Shown here: positions 22,311 through 32,447 of the stretch, one piece after another
How the letters are laid out: every line of letters starts with the position of its first letter
Position numbering within the stretch: the first letter of the stretch is position 1
Assembly: GCA_020072785.1 (NCBI GenBank)
Contig: JAIQGG010000009.1
Span: forward strand, 1-64,000
Direction: 5' to 3'
Length of the DNA: 64,000 nt
Source: Terriglobia bacterium
GTDB taxonomy: Bacteria > Acidobacteriota > Terriglobia > Acidiferrales > UBA7541
Notes under the pieces: model-generated
The model's input: the letters and a program-made list of their open reading frames with translations, nothing else
Database searches by the model: none
Told to the model about the DNA's origin: nothing
Translations under genes and position numbers: made by a program

Positions 22311-22454
22311 TTAGAACCAATCGCTGCGATAAGCCACCCACCAGCTCACCACGCCGATGGGGAGAGTTGCTACGATAGCCCACCAGAATGGCAAAGCGAC
22401 ATCCGCGACCAGGCCCAGGGCGGTGAAGGCGGTCCAGAAGATCTTCTTTTGCAT
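22311..22454 (-). CDS. Small membrane protein
   Basis: A 47-residue frame beginning MQKKIFWTAFTALGLVADVA with two short hydrophobic segments and ending VAYRSDWF. The longer frame upstream is arginine/proline-rich and looks non-coding, so only this part is called. No family recognised; it could be a small inner-membrane protein. Confidence 0.45.
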   Translation of the reverse strand: MQKKIFWTAFTALGLVADVALPFWWAIVATLPIGVVSWWVAYRSDWF

Positions 22455-22568
22455 GTCTTTATTGTAGCCCGGATACACCGGGGTGAGGTGACGGCGATTG
22501 CGGAGATTGCTTGCGCCGCACGGGTCTGCTAGGCTGCGCGAAAGTAACGGCGGCGCGGGAGGTGGGCG

Positions 22569-23057
22569 ATGGTGTTCTGCACGAAGTGCGGCGGACAGAT
22601 GGACGAGCGGGCGGCGTTCTGCCCGCAATGCGGCACGGCGCACACGCCGGGGTCCGGGACCCCGCCTGGGAAAGGAAATGCGGCTGCGGGGAGCCCCGCC
22701 GGGGCGCAGGGCGGGCTCTCGGAAAACGCCGCGGCGGCGCTTTCCTACGCGCTGGGCTGGCTCACCGGGATTATTTTTCTGCTGATTGACAAGCGGCCGT
22801 ACGTGCGTTTTCACGCCGCGCAATCGCTGGTGGTGTTCGGCGTGCTGCACGTGTTTCGCAGCATCCTTGCGGTGCTATTCGGGGTGGGGATTTTTGCCGG
22901 GGGGCGGCACCTGCTGGCGCCGGGAGTTCTGGTGCTGCACGTGATCAGCCTGGCCACTCTTCTCCTGTGGATTCTGCTGCTGATCAAGGCGTATCAGGGC
23001 GAGAAGTTCCGGGTGCCAGTGGCGTGCGAGATCGCCGACGGCCTGGTGGGGAAATAG
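22569..23057 (+). CDS. Zinc-ribbon and DUF4870-like membrane protein
   Basis: A 162-residue protein. An N-terminal zinc ribbon (FCTKCGGQMDERAAFCPQCG, residues 3-22) is followed by a Gly-rich linker. A DUF4870-type membrane domain follows (ALSYALGWLTGIIFLLIDKR, then VRFHAAQSLVVFGVLHVF and two further hydrophobic helices). Function unknown; such proteins are common in Acidobacteria and Firmicutes. Confidence 0.82.
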   Translation: MVFCTKCGGQMDERAAFCPQCGTAHTPGSGTPPGKGNAAAGSPAGAQGGLSENAAAALSYALGWLTGIIFLLIDKRPYVRFHAAQSLVVFGVLHVFRSILAVLFGVGIFAGGRHLLAPGVLVLHVISLATLLLWILLLIKAYQGEKFRVPVACEIADGLVGK

Positions 23058-23102
23058 GAGCCTGCGCGCGGGCCAAAGCCCGCAGGGCGCGGAGCCGCTG
23101 CA

Positions 23103-23405
23103 TCACATGCCGCTGCCGCTGTGCGTGGCGCGCTCGATGTTGTCCGCGATGCGCAGAACCTGAAGAATGAATTCGAGGCCCAGGCGCACGCACAGAATCC
23201 AGACGAACAGGCCCGCGATCCCGGCTACGAGCACCAACACAGCCTGCGCCGGCGATTGCTGGTAGGCGGTAACGACCAGAGCGACGACGGTGACGCCTCC
23301 GCCGAGGAGCGCCAGGACGTAGAGGAGCTTGACGAGGCGGCGGAGTAGAGACTGTTCGAAGGAAAAGTCGAACAGGCCCACGAAGAAGTTCTGTCCATCC
23401 GGCAT
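23103..23405 (-). CDS. DUF4282-like membrane protein
   Basis: A 100-residue protein with an N-terminal FFVGLFDFSFEQSLLRRLVK segment, two transmembrane helices (VLALLGGGVTVVALVVTAY and VLVLVAGIAGLFVWILCVR) and the amphipathic LEFILQVLRIADNIERA end typical of DUF4282. It converges with the DUF4870-like gene. Function unknown. Confidence 0.78.
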   Translation of the reverse strand: MPDGQNFFVGLFDFSFEQSLLRRLVKLLYVLALLGGGVTVVALVVTAYQQSPAQAVLVLVAGIAGLFVWILCVRLGLEFILQVLRIADNIERATHSGSGM

Positions 23406-23676
23406 GATGCCTCCTGAGAAGTGGTTTGGCGGCTGGGTGCCTGAAGATAACTAAAGGGTTTTCGGGGGAGAAGTCAAGCGCGCGGGATGCCGGGAGCAAG
23501 GCGTGCCATGCGGCGGGGATACCTGTGGCGCATGGGAGACGGGGCCGTCTTCCGGAGGGACGCCGCGGGCGCTCCGGGTTTCCACTTGACTTTCCTGTTG
23601 CCGCCGTCCAGATTAAATAGCTTTGTTCTCTCCGGTGTGACACTCCGGGGGAGGGAAAGGCCATTTCGCGCTCACT

Positions 23677-24636
23677 ATGACTCGGGTTCGGCTCTGTTTC
23701 CACGACCGTTGCTTCGACGGCATGGCCTCCGCGGCTCTCTTCTACCGCTTCTACCGCGAGCGTTTCGATGCGCAGGCGGAGTTCCAGTTCACGGGCATGA
23801 CACACCGCGCGGCGCAGCCCTGGGAAGAGGGGCTGTTCGACGGCGACGAGAACGTCATCGTGGATTTCAAGTACTCGAATTCGCCGCGGGTGACCTGGTG
23901 GTTCGATCATCACCAGAGCGCCTTCCTGACGCCGGCGGACGCGGAGCATTTCCGGAAGCGCGGCAGCGGGCACCTGTTCTACGACCCCACGTACAAGTCC
24001 TGCACCAAGCTGATCGCCACGGTGGCGCGGGAGAAGTTCGGCTATGACACGGCGCCGCTCGCGGAACTGATTCACTGGGGCGACATTATTGATGGGGCGC
24101 AGTATCCGACGCCGCAGTTTGCCGTGGAGCTGACCGAGCCGGCAACGCAACTGGCGCTGGTCATCGAGGCGGCGCCAGAAAACGGGCTGCCGGCGCGGCT
24201 GATTCCGGAGGCAGCCTACCGGCCGCTGGCGGAGGTGGTGAAACTGCCGCTGGTGGCGCAGCATCTGGGCCCGCTGCTGGAGCGGCACCGCAAATCCATC
24301 GAGGTGCTGCGCGAGCGCATTGATGCGCGCGACGGCGTGATTTTCTTTGACGTGAGCGATCTGGACCTGGAGGGCTACAACAAGTTCATTCCCTACCTGC
24401 TGCATCCGGAATGCACGTATTCGGTGAGCGTGAGCGCGTCAGCGGTGCGCTCCAAGGTGTCGCTGGGGTCGAATCCGTGGATTCCCGGCGGGGTGGACCA
24501 GAATTTGGCGTCGCTGGCGGAGAAATTCGGCGGCGGCGGACACCCCAAGGTGGCGGCGATCTCTTTCGAGCCGGGCGACCTGGCGCGGGCGCGGGAAGTG
24601 GCCGCGGAAATTACCGTCCAGCTACGGCGCAAGTAA
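23677..24636 (+). CDS. DHH-family phosphoesterase
   Basis: A 319-residue DHH/DHHA1-type protein. It has HDRCFDGMASAALFYRF near the start (metal ligands), VIVDFKYSNSPRVTWWFDHH with the DHH triad at about residue 91, a further acidic segment LIHWGDIIDGAQY, and the C-terminal GGGGHPKVAAISFE characteristic of DHHA1 (GGGHxxAA). Relatives degrade oligoribonucleotides or cyclic dinucleotides. It lies 67 bases before tRNA-Lys and is the last backbone gene before the island. Confidence 0.85.
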   Translation: MTRVRLCFHDRCFDGMASAALFYRFYRERFDAQAEFQFTGMTHRAAQPWEEGLFDGDENVIVDFKYSNSPRVTWWFDHHQSAFLTPADAEHFRKRGSGHLFYDPTYKSCTKLIATVAREKFGYDTAPLAELIHWGDIIDGAQYPTPQFAVELTEPATQLALVIEAAPENGLPARLIPEAAYRPLAEVVKLPLVAQHLGPLLERHRKSIEVLRERIDARDGVIFFDVSDLDLEGYNKFIPYLLHPECTYSVSVSASAVRSKVSLGSNPWIPGGVDQNLASLAEKFGGGGHPKVAAISFEPGDLARAREVAAEITVQLRRK

Positions 24637-24703
24637 GGGCCGAGCGCCGATTCGACAAAAGCAGCGTTCCCATGTAAAATTTTTTAAGGTTTTTGCCATC
24701 AGT

Positions 24704-24784
<81 letters not shown>

Positions 24785-24807
24785 TTCAATAACCGCCGAA
24801 AATGCAA

Positions 24808-24933
24808 TCAGTTGACCCTGTGTGGCTCCTCCGGGCCAGAAGCTGATTTGGGAACATCTGGGAACAAAACCCCTGCGACTCGCTCGACCGCACGCCGTTG
24901 CGAGTCAGGGATTGCATGCATGTAGGTGTTGAG
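24808..24933 (-). pseudogene. Tyrosine recombinase remnant (C-terminal end only)
   Basis: 41 codons and a stop on the minus strand read LNTYMHAIPDSQRRAVERVA and on to GVLF. They include the catalytic tyrosine segment (NTYMHA) of a phage-type integrase. The rest of the gene is gone. It closely resembles the tail of the second remnant at 44476-44820. It sits 24 bases from the attachment repeat, the usual place for an integrase gene, so this element can no longer move by itself. Confidence 0.8.
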
Positions 24934-25391
24934 CTTTCTGGGGTTTCACGGAAATTGGAGCGAATTGTTACAGCGAATTCCGTGGCGACAGCGTGGAATA
25001 AATGGCTGGCGGAGTGTATTTCTGATGCGAATTTGGGCTTATCGAACCGCCCGATGACAGCTACGCTCGGCTAAGGGTGACTAAGGTATCAGCTTGTGAC
25101 ACATTACGTCAGGGCCACCCGTCCAATCAGCCGGTCGTGCGTGGCTTATTGGGATTGAGCTTAGCTAGTACAGGCTAGTGCAGGCGCTGAAGCGCAGCAA
25201 GGGTCGTCGCCGCATTTTTCTTGTTGGCAGAGTCAGTCGTTCCTCCGCAATGGCGGGAACGTTAGTCGATGGTTAGTTGCGGCAAAATATAATATACCTT
25301 TTGAAATTCATTGTGAAATAGGCTAGCGGGGACGACTGCGTCGCTTGTCAAATAGCGGGGATCATCCTGGGATCGCGATCTGGATGCTCCA
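24934..25391. other. Intergenic region at the start of the island
   Basis: About 460 bases without a recognisable gene. A -10-like TATAAT occurs at 25288-25293 about 100 bases before the kinase gene, but no convincing -35 is seen. The base composition is clearly more AT-rich than the flanking chromosome. Confidence 0.4.
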
Positions 25392-27677
25392 TTGCCACGA
25401 GTCGACTGCAGCGGGCTGGTCGGAATGCGAGGTCAAACGTTGAGTAGTGCTCAACAGAAGCGGCGCGAACAAGAACTATTCCACAGCCAGGCATATTTGG
25501 CCAGTGTCGTCGAATCTGCGACAGACGCCATCATAACGATTGATTCGAGCCAGAACATCGTTTTGTTCAATGCAGCGGCGGAAAAAATGTTCCGCTGTTC
25601 CACCGAGCAGACGCTGGGCAAGCCAATCACGCAGTTCATTCCCCAGAGTTTCCGCAAGCAACATATTGAGTGGGTTCGTGGATTTGGCGAGGGTACGGTC
25701 GCATTGCGCCGGATGGGGCCCCTGGGTGAAGTCGCCGGGTTAAGGGCTGACGACAGCCGGTTTCTGGCCGAAGTTTCGATCTCGAAGTGTGCTGTGAATG
25801 GGGAATTGTTTTTTACCGCCATCCTGCGTGACATAACGGAGCGGAAGCGGGCCGCAGAAGAGCTTCGTGCCGGGGAAGAGCGGTTTCGAAAGTTGTTCAA
25901 GAGCCTGCCCATTCCTACGTATTCCTGGCAGTGGCGGGACGGTGATTTCGTGTTGGTTGATTTCAGCGACGCGGCCGGGGAAGCCACTGCGGGACGGATT
26001 TCGACTGTTTTGGGCGCCACGGCTGGGCAGGTCTTCGCCGGGCATTTGGAAATCGCCGAAGATTTGCGCCGGTGCTATGAAGAGAAACACACCATCCGCA
26101 GAGAATTCGTATACAAGTTTGCGAGGACGGGACGCATCGCGAATATTGACGCGACGTATGTATTCGTACCCCCGGATATCGTTGTCGCCCACACCTTCGA
26201 CATCACGGAACGCAAAGCGACAGAGAACACCCTGATCAAGCTGTCGAACGTCGCGGAGCAGACGGCGGATTCCATCATCATCACGGACCGGGACGGAGTG
26301 ATCGAGTACGTCAACCCCGCGCTTGAAAAGCTCACCGGTTACACCGCTGCAGAGGTTCTGGGGAGAAAGCCGAGCATTCTCAAGTCCGAGAAGATGAACC
26401 CGGCTTTTTTTGCCAAGTTGTGGGACACGATCGTGGCAGGAGAGCCATTCCGTGGCGTATTCCTCAATCAGAAAAAGAACGGCGAACTCTATTATGAGGA
26501 TAAGACAATTTCTCCGTTGAAGAACGAGCAGGGAGAGATTACGCACTTTGTGTCGGTCGGCCGTGACAGGACCGAACAGATGAAAGCTGAAGAAGAGGAG
26601 CACCGTCTCCGGACCGCCCTGGAAAACGCCGCGAGAGAGTGGAAACTCACGTTTGATGCGGTTCATTCGGCCATTTTGATCACTGATGCCGAGGGATTGG
26701 TCCAGCGGCTCAACCAGGCAGCGCGAGAGCTGCTGGGCCTTAGTTACGATGACGCAATTGGGTGCAACCTAGTCCAGTTTTCACCTGCGGAGCTGTGGGG
26801 GGCGGTGAATGCGGTCCTGCTGGAATCCCGAGAGTGGCGCCAGCCCTCTTCCCGGCAAATCCTCGATCCGAAGAGCGGGAAGAGCTGGTATTTGCACGTG
26901 AGCCAGTTCATGGACCCTTCCCTGGACAAAGAGCATATGCTCATCACGCTGCGAGACGTCACCGCCCTGGTGGATCTGCAGGAGTCGGTTCGCAGAAGCG
27001 AAACGATGTCCGCGATGGGGACGCTTGTGGCGGGCGTTGCGCACGAGATACGCAATCCGCTTTTCAGCATTTCTGCCACGCTGGATGCGATTGAGGCGCG
27101 CTTCGGGGTCCGCGCAGAATATGCGGAATACATGAGAAACCTGAGGCATGAACTCAGTCGTCTGAGTGGGCTGATGGAGGAGCTTCTGGACTACGGGAAA
27201 CCGGCAGGGCTGGACATGGCCGATACGACAATCGAAGCGATTGTGAGCAACGCTGTCCAAACCTGCTGGGTCCTGGCCCGGAAGTACGGGGTGGAGATCG
27301 TCTCGCACGTTGGCCCCGATTTGCCCCTGGTCCGGGTCGATGGCCGACGGATAGCCGAGATATTTCGGAACGTGCTCGAGAATGCCATTCAGCATTCCGC
27401 CAAAGACGCGAAGGTGACGATCGATGCCCGGACGGTTCGGGAAGAGCAACAGACGTGGATCGAATGTGTGGTCAAAGACAGCGGGCCGGGTTTTCGTCCG
27501 GAGGACCTGCCGCACCTGTTCGAACCCTTCTTCACGCGGCGGCGCGGCGGAACCGGTATGGGTCTCGCAATCGTTGAGCGCGCCATCGAGCAGCACGGGG
27601 GTAAGATCATTGCGCGCAATCGCCCGGAGGGTGGCGCGGAGATGCTGATTCGTCTGCGGGCACGGCAGTTGGCTTGA
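25392..27677 (+). CDS. Multi-PAS sensor histidine kinase
   Basis: A 761-residue cytoplasmic kinase with no membrane helix. Four PAS-type domains occupy about residues 30-150, 155-275, 280-400 and 410-525; the third contains the conserved SIIITDRDGVIEYVNPALEK. The dimerisation domain has the phosphorylated His in GVAHEIRNPLFSISATLDA (about 551). The ATPase domain has the N box VLENAIQHSAKDAKV and G boxes DSGPGFRPEDL and GGTGMGLAIVERAIEQHGG. A TTG start at 25392 is assumed; ATG 25425 is an alternative. The regulator gene 20 bases downstream is the expected partner. Soluble PAS input suggests an internal redox, gas or light signal. Confidence 0.87.
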   Translation: MPRVDCSGLVGMRGQTLSSAQQKRREQELFHSQAYLASVVESATDAIITIDSSQNIVLFNAAAEKMFRCSTEQTLGKPITQFIPQSFRKQHIEWVRGFGEGTVALRRMGPLGEVAGLRADDSRFLAEVSISKCAVNGELFFTAILRDITERKRAAEELRAGEERFRKLFKSLPIPTYSWQWRDGDFVLVDFSDAAGEATAGRISTVLGATAGQVFAGHLEIAEDLRRCYEEKHTIRREFVYKFARTGRIANIDATYVFVPPDIVVAHTFDITERKATENTLIKLSNVAEQTADSIIITDRDGVIEYVNPALEKLTGYTAAEVLGRKPSILKSEKMNPAFFAKLWDTIVAGEPFRGVFLNQKKNGELYYEDKTISPLKNEQGEITHFVSVGRDRTEQMKAEEEEHRLRTALENAAREWKLTFDAVHSAILITDAEGLVQRLNQAARELLGLSYDDAIGCNLVQFSPAELWGAVNAVLLESREWRQPSSRQILDPKSGKSWYLHVSQFMDPSLDKEHMLITLRDVTALVDLQESVRRSETMSAMGTLVAGVAHEIRNPLFSISATLDAIEARFGVRAEYAEYMRNLRHELSRLSGLMEELLDYGKPAGLDMADTTIEAIVSNAVQTCWVLARKYGVEIVSHVGPDLPLVRVDGRRIAEIFRNVLENAIQHSAKDAKVTIDARTVREEQQTWIECVVKDSGPGFRPEDLPHLFEPFFTRRRGGTGMGLAIVERAIEQHGGKIIARNRPEGGAEMLIRLRARQLA

Positions 27678-27697
27678 TTTCCTGGGAGGTATGAGCG

Positions 27698-29050
27698 TTG
27701 GCCAGAAATCGTATCTTGCTGGTGGATGATGAAGCGGGGATCCGGTTCGGCGTCGGAGAATTCCTGGCGGCCCACGAGCAGGAGGTTCGCCATGCGGAGT
27801 CCTGCGCGGGGGCCGAGGAAGTGCTGCGTTCCTGGAGGGCGGATATCGTCGTTTGCGATTATGCACTGCTCGATGGAAACGCCCTGGAGTTACTGCCGCG
27901 GCTCAAGGCCATCGACCCGTATGTATCCGTGATCGTCTTGACCGGCCACGGGAGTATCGAACTGGCAGTGCGGGCGATTCAGGAGGGAGCGGAACAGTTC
28001 TTGACCAAGCCGGTGGAGTTGCCGGCCTTGCTGGTGGTGCTGGAACGCCTGTGCGAACAGCGCCGGAACCGCCAGCGCCAAATGGCAACACAGTCCAGGG
28101 AGTCCCGAGAAGCAGTGAATCCTTTTGTCGGCAGCGATCCGTTGATCAGGCGTTTGCGGGAAGTCCTCGAGCGGGTAGCCGTATCGGACAGCCCCATCCT
28201 GATTCAGGGGGAGACGGGGACGGGCAAGAGCGTACTAGCGGCATGGATCCATCAACATGGTCCGAGAGGTCAGGAAGCGTTTGTGGACGTGAACTGCGCG
28301 GGATTGACGCACGATCTCCTGGAGACGGAGCTTTTTGGGCACCAGAAGGGTGCATTTACCGGGGCGCTGAGCAACAAGGTAGGCCTGCTGGAGGTGGCGC
28401 ACCGCGGCACCGTGTTTCTGGATGAGATCGGCGATGTGGACGCGGCAGTTCAGCCAAAGTTGCTCAAGGTCGTCGAGGAGAAGCGCTTTCGAAGGCTGGG
28501 CGACGTACGGGACTGCTGCGTGGACGTGCGGCTCATCGCAGCGACGCATCGGGATTTAGCTGCCCGCGTGCGCCAGGGTTTGTTCCGGGATGACCTCTAT
28601 TTTCGTATCAGCACCATACCGATCCGCGTGCCTCCGCTGCGCGAAAGGAGCGGAGATATTCCCGCGCTCGCGCAGCAGATCCTGGATGGCTTTGCCGGCC
28701 GTTATGGGCGGAAGGGAATCACGCTGGACGCGGATGCGGTAGCCGCTCTGCAGTCGTATGAATGGCCTGGAAATATCCGTGAAATGCGAAATGTGCTGGA
28801 ACGCGCGGTTCTCCTGACGGAAGAAAATGTGATAGCTCGGCAAGATCTCCATTTCGAGCGGCCGGAGAAGGAAACCGACGCACTTTTCGATCCCTCCCTC
28901 TCTCTCGATCAGGTGGAGAAGCTGCACATCATTCGAATGCTGAAGCGGGCGAGCGGGAGTGTGGACAAGGCAGCAGAACAATTAGGCATGCCCCGCAGCA
29001 CGCTCTACCACAAGATCAAACAACACGGAATCGTCCTGTCTAAAGTCTAG
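27698..29050 (+). CDS. NtrC-type sigma54-dependent response regulator
   Basis: A 450-residue regulator. The receiver domain (about 1-120) keeps the acidic pair LLVDDEAG and phospho-Asp in [10 protein letters not shown], with T in VLTGHGS and K in LTKPVEL. The AAA+ domain has Walker [12 protein letters not shown], the sigma54-contacting GAFTGA loop, and Walker [14 protein letters not shown] Fis-type helix-turn-helix ends the protein ([20 protein letters not shown]). The TTG start at 27698 lies 8 bases after GGGAGG. It would activate sigma54 promoters in response to the upstream kinase and could also receive phosphate from CheA. Confidence 0.9.
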   Translation: MARNRILLVDDEAGIRFGVGEFLAAHEQEVRHAESCAGAEEVLRSWRADIVVCDYALLDGNALELLPRLKAIDPYVSVIVLTGHGSIELAVRAIQEGAEQFLTKPVELPALLVVLERLCEQRRNRQRQMATQSRESREAVNPFVGSDPLIRRLREVLERVAVSDSPILIQGETGTGKSVLAAWIHQHGPRGQEAFVDVNCAGLTHDLLETELFGHQKGAFTGALSNKVGLLEVAHRGTVFLDEIGDVDAAVQPKLLKVVEEKRFRRLGDVRDCCVDVRLIAATHRDLAARVRQGLFRDDLYFRISTIPIRVPPLRERSGDIPALAQQILDGFAGRYGRKGITLDADAVAALQSYEWPGNIREMRNVLERAVLLTEENVIARQDLHFERPEKETDALFDPSLSLDQVEKLHIIRMLKRASGSVDKAAEQLGMPRSTLYHKIKQHGIVLSKV

Positions 29051-29186
29051 ACAAGCGATCCAAGATTCGGCACAGCCAAAGACCGCCTTACAACCTCGCT
29101 CCATAACCTATTGAAAACGCGGGTGTTCTTAAGAGTTACCCCATCCTTTCGACGGTGGCAGCGCAACTGCATTATTCCCCCCTGCG

Positions 29187-29597
29187 ATGGCACATAGGGT
29201 TCTGTTTGTGGACGACCAAGACGTCATCCTTTTCGCCATGCGCGAGTATTTCACTTTGCTCGGCTACGAAGTGGAGTGCACCAACGAATTGGAGCAAGCA
29301 GTCACATTAATCGGGCAACGCACGTATTCGTTGGTCATCGCGGATCTGCGATTGACCGGTTCGCGCGGTGCGGAAGGCTTGGAGATCGTCCGGGCTCTTC
29401 GCGGCAAGTCTCCGTCGGCGCGGGTGATTATGTTGACCGCGTATGGGTCGCCGGAGGTCGAGGCTGAGGCGAAGCGGTGTGGAGTGGACGCCTTTCTTCA
29501 CAAGCCGCAGCCCCTGGCGGATGTAGCGCGGTTGGCTGAACGGCTGCTGAAGGGTTTGCGCGTGTTTCCTGAGGGTTCGACACCAGCGGCGCTCTGA
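29187..29597 (+). CDS. Single-domain response regulator
   Basis: A 136-residue receiver without an output domain. The acidic pair is in LFVDDQDVILF, the phospho-Asp in SLVIADLRLTGSRG, then MLTAYGSPE (Thr) and FLHKPQPL (Lys). It lies 24 bases before cheA and so may be a phosphate acceptor for CheA or a phosphate sink beside the second CheY. Confidence 0.86.
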   Translation: MAHRVLFVDDQDVILFAMREYFTLLGYEVECTNELEQAVTLIGQRTYSLVIADLRLTGSRGAEGLEIVRALRGKSPSARVIMLTAYGSPEVEAEAKRCGVDAFLHKPQPLADVARLAERLLKGLRVFPEGSTPAAL

Positions 29598-29621
29598 TGG
29601 AGTGCGTGGAAAGGGATAAAG

Positions 29622-31769
29622 ATGGCTCGGAAGAACTTTGATGAGATCCTGAAAGAGTTTCTGGACGAGAGCTCGGAAGGACTGCAGCAGCTCGATACGC
29701 TGCTGGTGCGGTTGGAGAACGAGCGCGATTCCGCGCGTGTGGCCGACATCTTCCGTGTCATTCACAGTATCAAGGGCACATCGGGCCTTCTTGGATTGAA
29801 CAATCTGGAGATGCTGGCGCATGCCGGTGAAGACCTGCTCACGGACATTCGCGATGGGAATCTGATCCCCAACAAGGAAATCACGACAGCACTGCTGCAG
29901 ATGGTGGACCGCATCCGGGCGGCGATAGAGATCGTCGCACAGAAGAAGTCGGATGCTGAGTTTAATGCCGGCAGCCTGATTACCCGCCTGGGGTTGCTGA
30001 AACACTCCCAGGCGGATCAGGCGGGTTTGCCTCGGGCAGAGACTGTGAACCAAGCCGGCCCGGAAGCGCAGCAAGAAAGCGCCGCGGCGCCCGCACCCAG
30101 CGGTGTGGGCACGCAGCATCTTCGGGTTGACGTTTCCTTGCTCGACAAGCTGATGAACATGGTTGGTGAGTTGGTGCTCGTTCGCAACCAGATCCTGCAG
30201 CTAGGTCACTCCAATTCGGCGATTACCGCCTCCTCGCAAAAACTGCATCAGATCACCACCGAGCTGCAGGAAGGGATGATGAAGACCCGCATGCAGCCGG
30301 TGAGCAATCTGTGGGACCGGGTTCCACGCCTGGTACGCGATGTCTCGATCATCTGCAACAAGCAGGTCCGGGTGGAATTCGAAGGAGGTGAGACGGAGCT
30401 GGACAAGACGATCCTGGAATCGATCAAGGATCCGCTGACTCACTTGGTCCGCAACGCGATTGATCATGGCATTGAAGCACCGGAGGCGCGCCGGGCGAAA
30501 GGAAAGCCGGAAGAAGGCGCGATTATCCTGCGGGCCTACCATGACGGCGGGCAGGTGTGCATCGAGGTCAGCGACGACGGGCAAGGAATCGATACGGCCC
30601 GCATCGTCGCCGATGCGATCGAAAAAGGCTCCATCAGCGCGGACCAAGCAGCGCGCCTTTCCGAACGCGAGCAGAAAGCGCTGATGTTTCTGCCCGGGAT
30701 CAGCACTTCGATCGATGTCACCAAGGTTTCTGGCCGTGGCGTCGGCATGGACGTGGTTAAGACGAATACCGAGCGTATCGGCGGGACAGTGGACATCCTG
30801 GCCGCCCCGCACGGTGGAACCTGTTTCCGCCTGACGATTCCGCTGACGCTGGCGATCATTCCCGCGCTGGTGGTCGTGAGCCGCGGCGTCCGGTATGCGA
30901 TTCCCCAGGTCAATATTTTGGAACTCGTGCGCCTCGATGCCGATCAGGCAGCCGTTGAAATCGAACAAGCGCGTGGATGCAGCGTATACCGCCTCCGGGG
31001 GCGTTTGATTCCTATCCTCTACCTCCACGAAGTGCTTCGGCTGAAAGACAAGGATGCCAAACAGGAGCAGCCATCCGACGGCGTGAATCTTGTGATTCTA
31101 CAGGCTGGAATGCACTCGTTTGGCCTGGCCGTCGACGACATCAACGATACCGAAGAGATCGTGGTCAAACCGCTGGCCCGGCAACTCAAAGGACTCACCG
31201 TTTGTTCGGGTGCGACCATCATGGGCGATGGAGCGGTGGCCATGATTCTGGATGTAATCGGGCTCGCCCACCGCGCCGGAGTGGAAGTTCAGAACGAGGC
31301 GCAATCCCGAACGGCTTCCGAGGCGGCGCACGAGACGGAAATCGAGAGGCTGGTCATCTTCCGGGTGGGGAAGAACCGGCGGCTGGCAATGCCGCTAAAC
31401 CTGGTCGCCCGGCTGGAAGAATTCCCAAAGGACAAGCTGGAAAACTCCGCTGGGCAGCTCGTCGTGCAGTATCGCGGCGGGGTCATGCCGGTGGTTCCAC
31501 TGGCCAGCGTGCTGAATCTGGAAAGCGACAGCGAAGGCAGCGGTCTGGCCCAGGTGATCGTCTACGAAAAACAGGGGAAGAGCGTAGGGCTGATCGTTGA
31601 CGAGATCGTGGACATCGTCGAGGAGCGCCTCACCGTGCATGAAGCCGACTTCCACAAGAACATCCGGGGACGCGCGGTCATTCAGGGACGGGTGACCGAT
31701 CTACTGGAAATCCCGCACATCTCTGATCTGTGGTCCGGTGCGGCTCAGAGCATGCGAGGGGTGAACTGA
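29622..31769 (+). CDS. cheA: Chemotaxis-type histidine kinase CheA
   Basis: A 715-residue CheA. The P1 Hpt domain (1-108) has the phosphorylated His48 in FRVIHSIKGTSGLLG. No P2 domain is seen; a Pro/Ala-rich linker leads to the P3 dimerisation helices (about 165-230). The P4 ATPase has the N box DPLTHLVRNAIDHGIE and G boxes SDDGQGID and GRGVGMDVVK. Two CheW-like P5 domains follow (about 410-550 and 565-700), one more than in enteric CheA. CheA relays receptor state to CheY and CheB. It overlaps cheW by one base (TGATG). No flagellar genes are nearby. Confidence 0.93.
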   Translation: MARKNFDEILKEFLDESSEGLQQLDTLLVRLENERDSARVADIFRVIHSIKGTSGLLGLNNLEMLAHAGEDLLTDIRDGNLIPNKEITTALLQMVDRIRAAIEIVAQKKSDAEFNAGSLITRLGLLKHSQADQAGLPRAETVNQAGPEAQQESAAAPAPSGVGTQHLRVDVSLLDKLMNMVGELVLVRNQILQLGHSNSAITASSQKLHQITTELQEGMMKTRMQPVSNLWDRVPRLVRDVSIICNKQVRVEFEGGETELDKTILESIKDPLTHLVRNAIDHGIEAPEARRAKGKPEEGAIILRAYHDGGQVCIEVSDDGQGIDTARIVADAIEKGSISADQAARLSEREQKALMFLPGISTSIDVTKVSGRGVGMDVVKTNTERIGGTVDILAAPHGGTCFRLTIPLTLAIIPALVVVSRGVRYAIPQVNILELVRLDADQAAVEIEQARGCSVYRLRGRLIPILYLHEVLRLKDKDAKQEQPSDGVNLVILQAGMHSFGLAVDDINDTEEIVVKPLARQLKGLTVCSGATIMGDGAVAMILDVIGLAHRAGVEVQNEAQSRTASEAAHETEIERLVIFRVGKNRRLAMPLNLVARLEEFPKDKLENSAGQLVVQYRGGVMPVVPLASVLNLESDSEGSGLAQVIVYEKQGKSVGLIVDEIVDIVEERLTVHEADFHKNIRGRAVIQGRVTDLLEIPHISDLWSGAAQSMRGVN

Positions 31770-32248
31770 TGGCCATGCAGCAATTTTGCACGTTTCGGGT
31801 CGGTGGCGAATTGTTTGGGATCGAGGTCGAGCGCGTTCAGGAAGTGATCAATTACCAGGAGATGACGCCGATCCCATTTTCCTCGGCACTGCGCGGCCTG
31901 ATTAATCTTCGCGGCCAGATCATCGTGGCCATCGATCTGCGCACCCGGCTGCAGATGGAGGAACGGCCGGTGGATCAGCCGCCTATGAACGTGGTGTTGC
32001 GCAGCGATGACGGAGCCGTGAGCCTCCTTGTGGATGAGATCTGCGACGTGGTGAATGTGACGGAAAAGACGTTCGAAAGCGTTCCGGTCACGATGCGTTC
32101 GGCCTTCAAAGAAATCATCAGCGGCGTTCACAAGCTGGAAACGGACTTAATGCTGGTGCTCGATGCGCAGCACGCCATCGATGTCGGCGTCAAAATGCCA
32201 GCGGTGGATTCGGTTGCGCATACGGTGAATCAGGGTGAACCGAACTGA
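31769..32248 (+). CDS. cheW: Chemotaxis coupling protein CheW
   Basis: A 159-residue SH3-like coupling protein joining the receptor to CheA. It begins MAMQQFCTFRVGGELFGIEV and has the typical ALRGLINLRGQIIVAIDLR. The start at 31769 overlaps the cheA stop. The 200 bases that follow carry no convincing gene. Confidence 0.93.
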   Translation: MAMQQFCTFRVGGELFGIEVERVQEVINYQEMTPIPFSSALRGLINLRGQIIVAIDLRTRLQMEERPVDQPPMNVVLRSDDGAVSLLVDEICDVVNVTEKTFESVPVTMRSAFKEIISGVHKLETDLMLVLDAQHAIDVGVKMPAVDSVAHTVNQGEPN

Positions 32249-32447
32249 TTCAGAGAAAGAATGACCTCGGTGCAAGAAAAACGTTCGAGGCGGGTGAAGG
32301 TGTCGTGGAGCCACCAGATGTAAATGACGAATGCCCTCTCGCCAAGATGGATTTGAGCGGGGGCGAGCCAGGGGAGTTGGCGGACTGCGGTAAGAAGTGT
32401 TCGGCACAGTAGACGGGTCCTACGTTTAGGTGTTGGGAGGAAATGCT

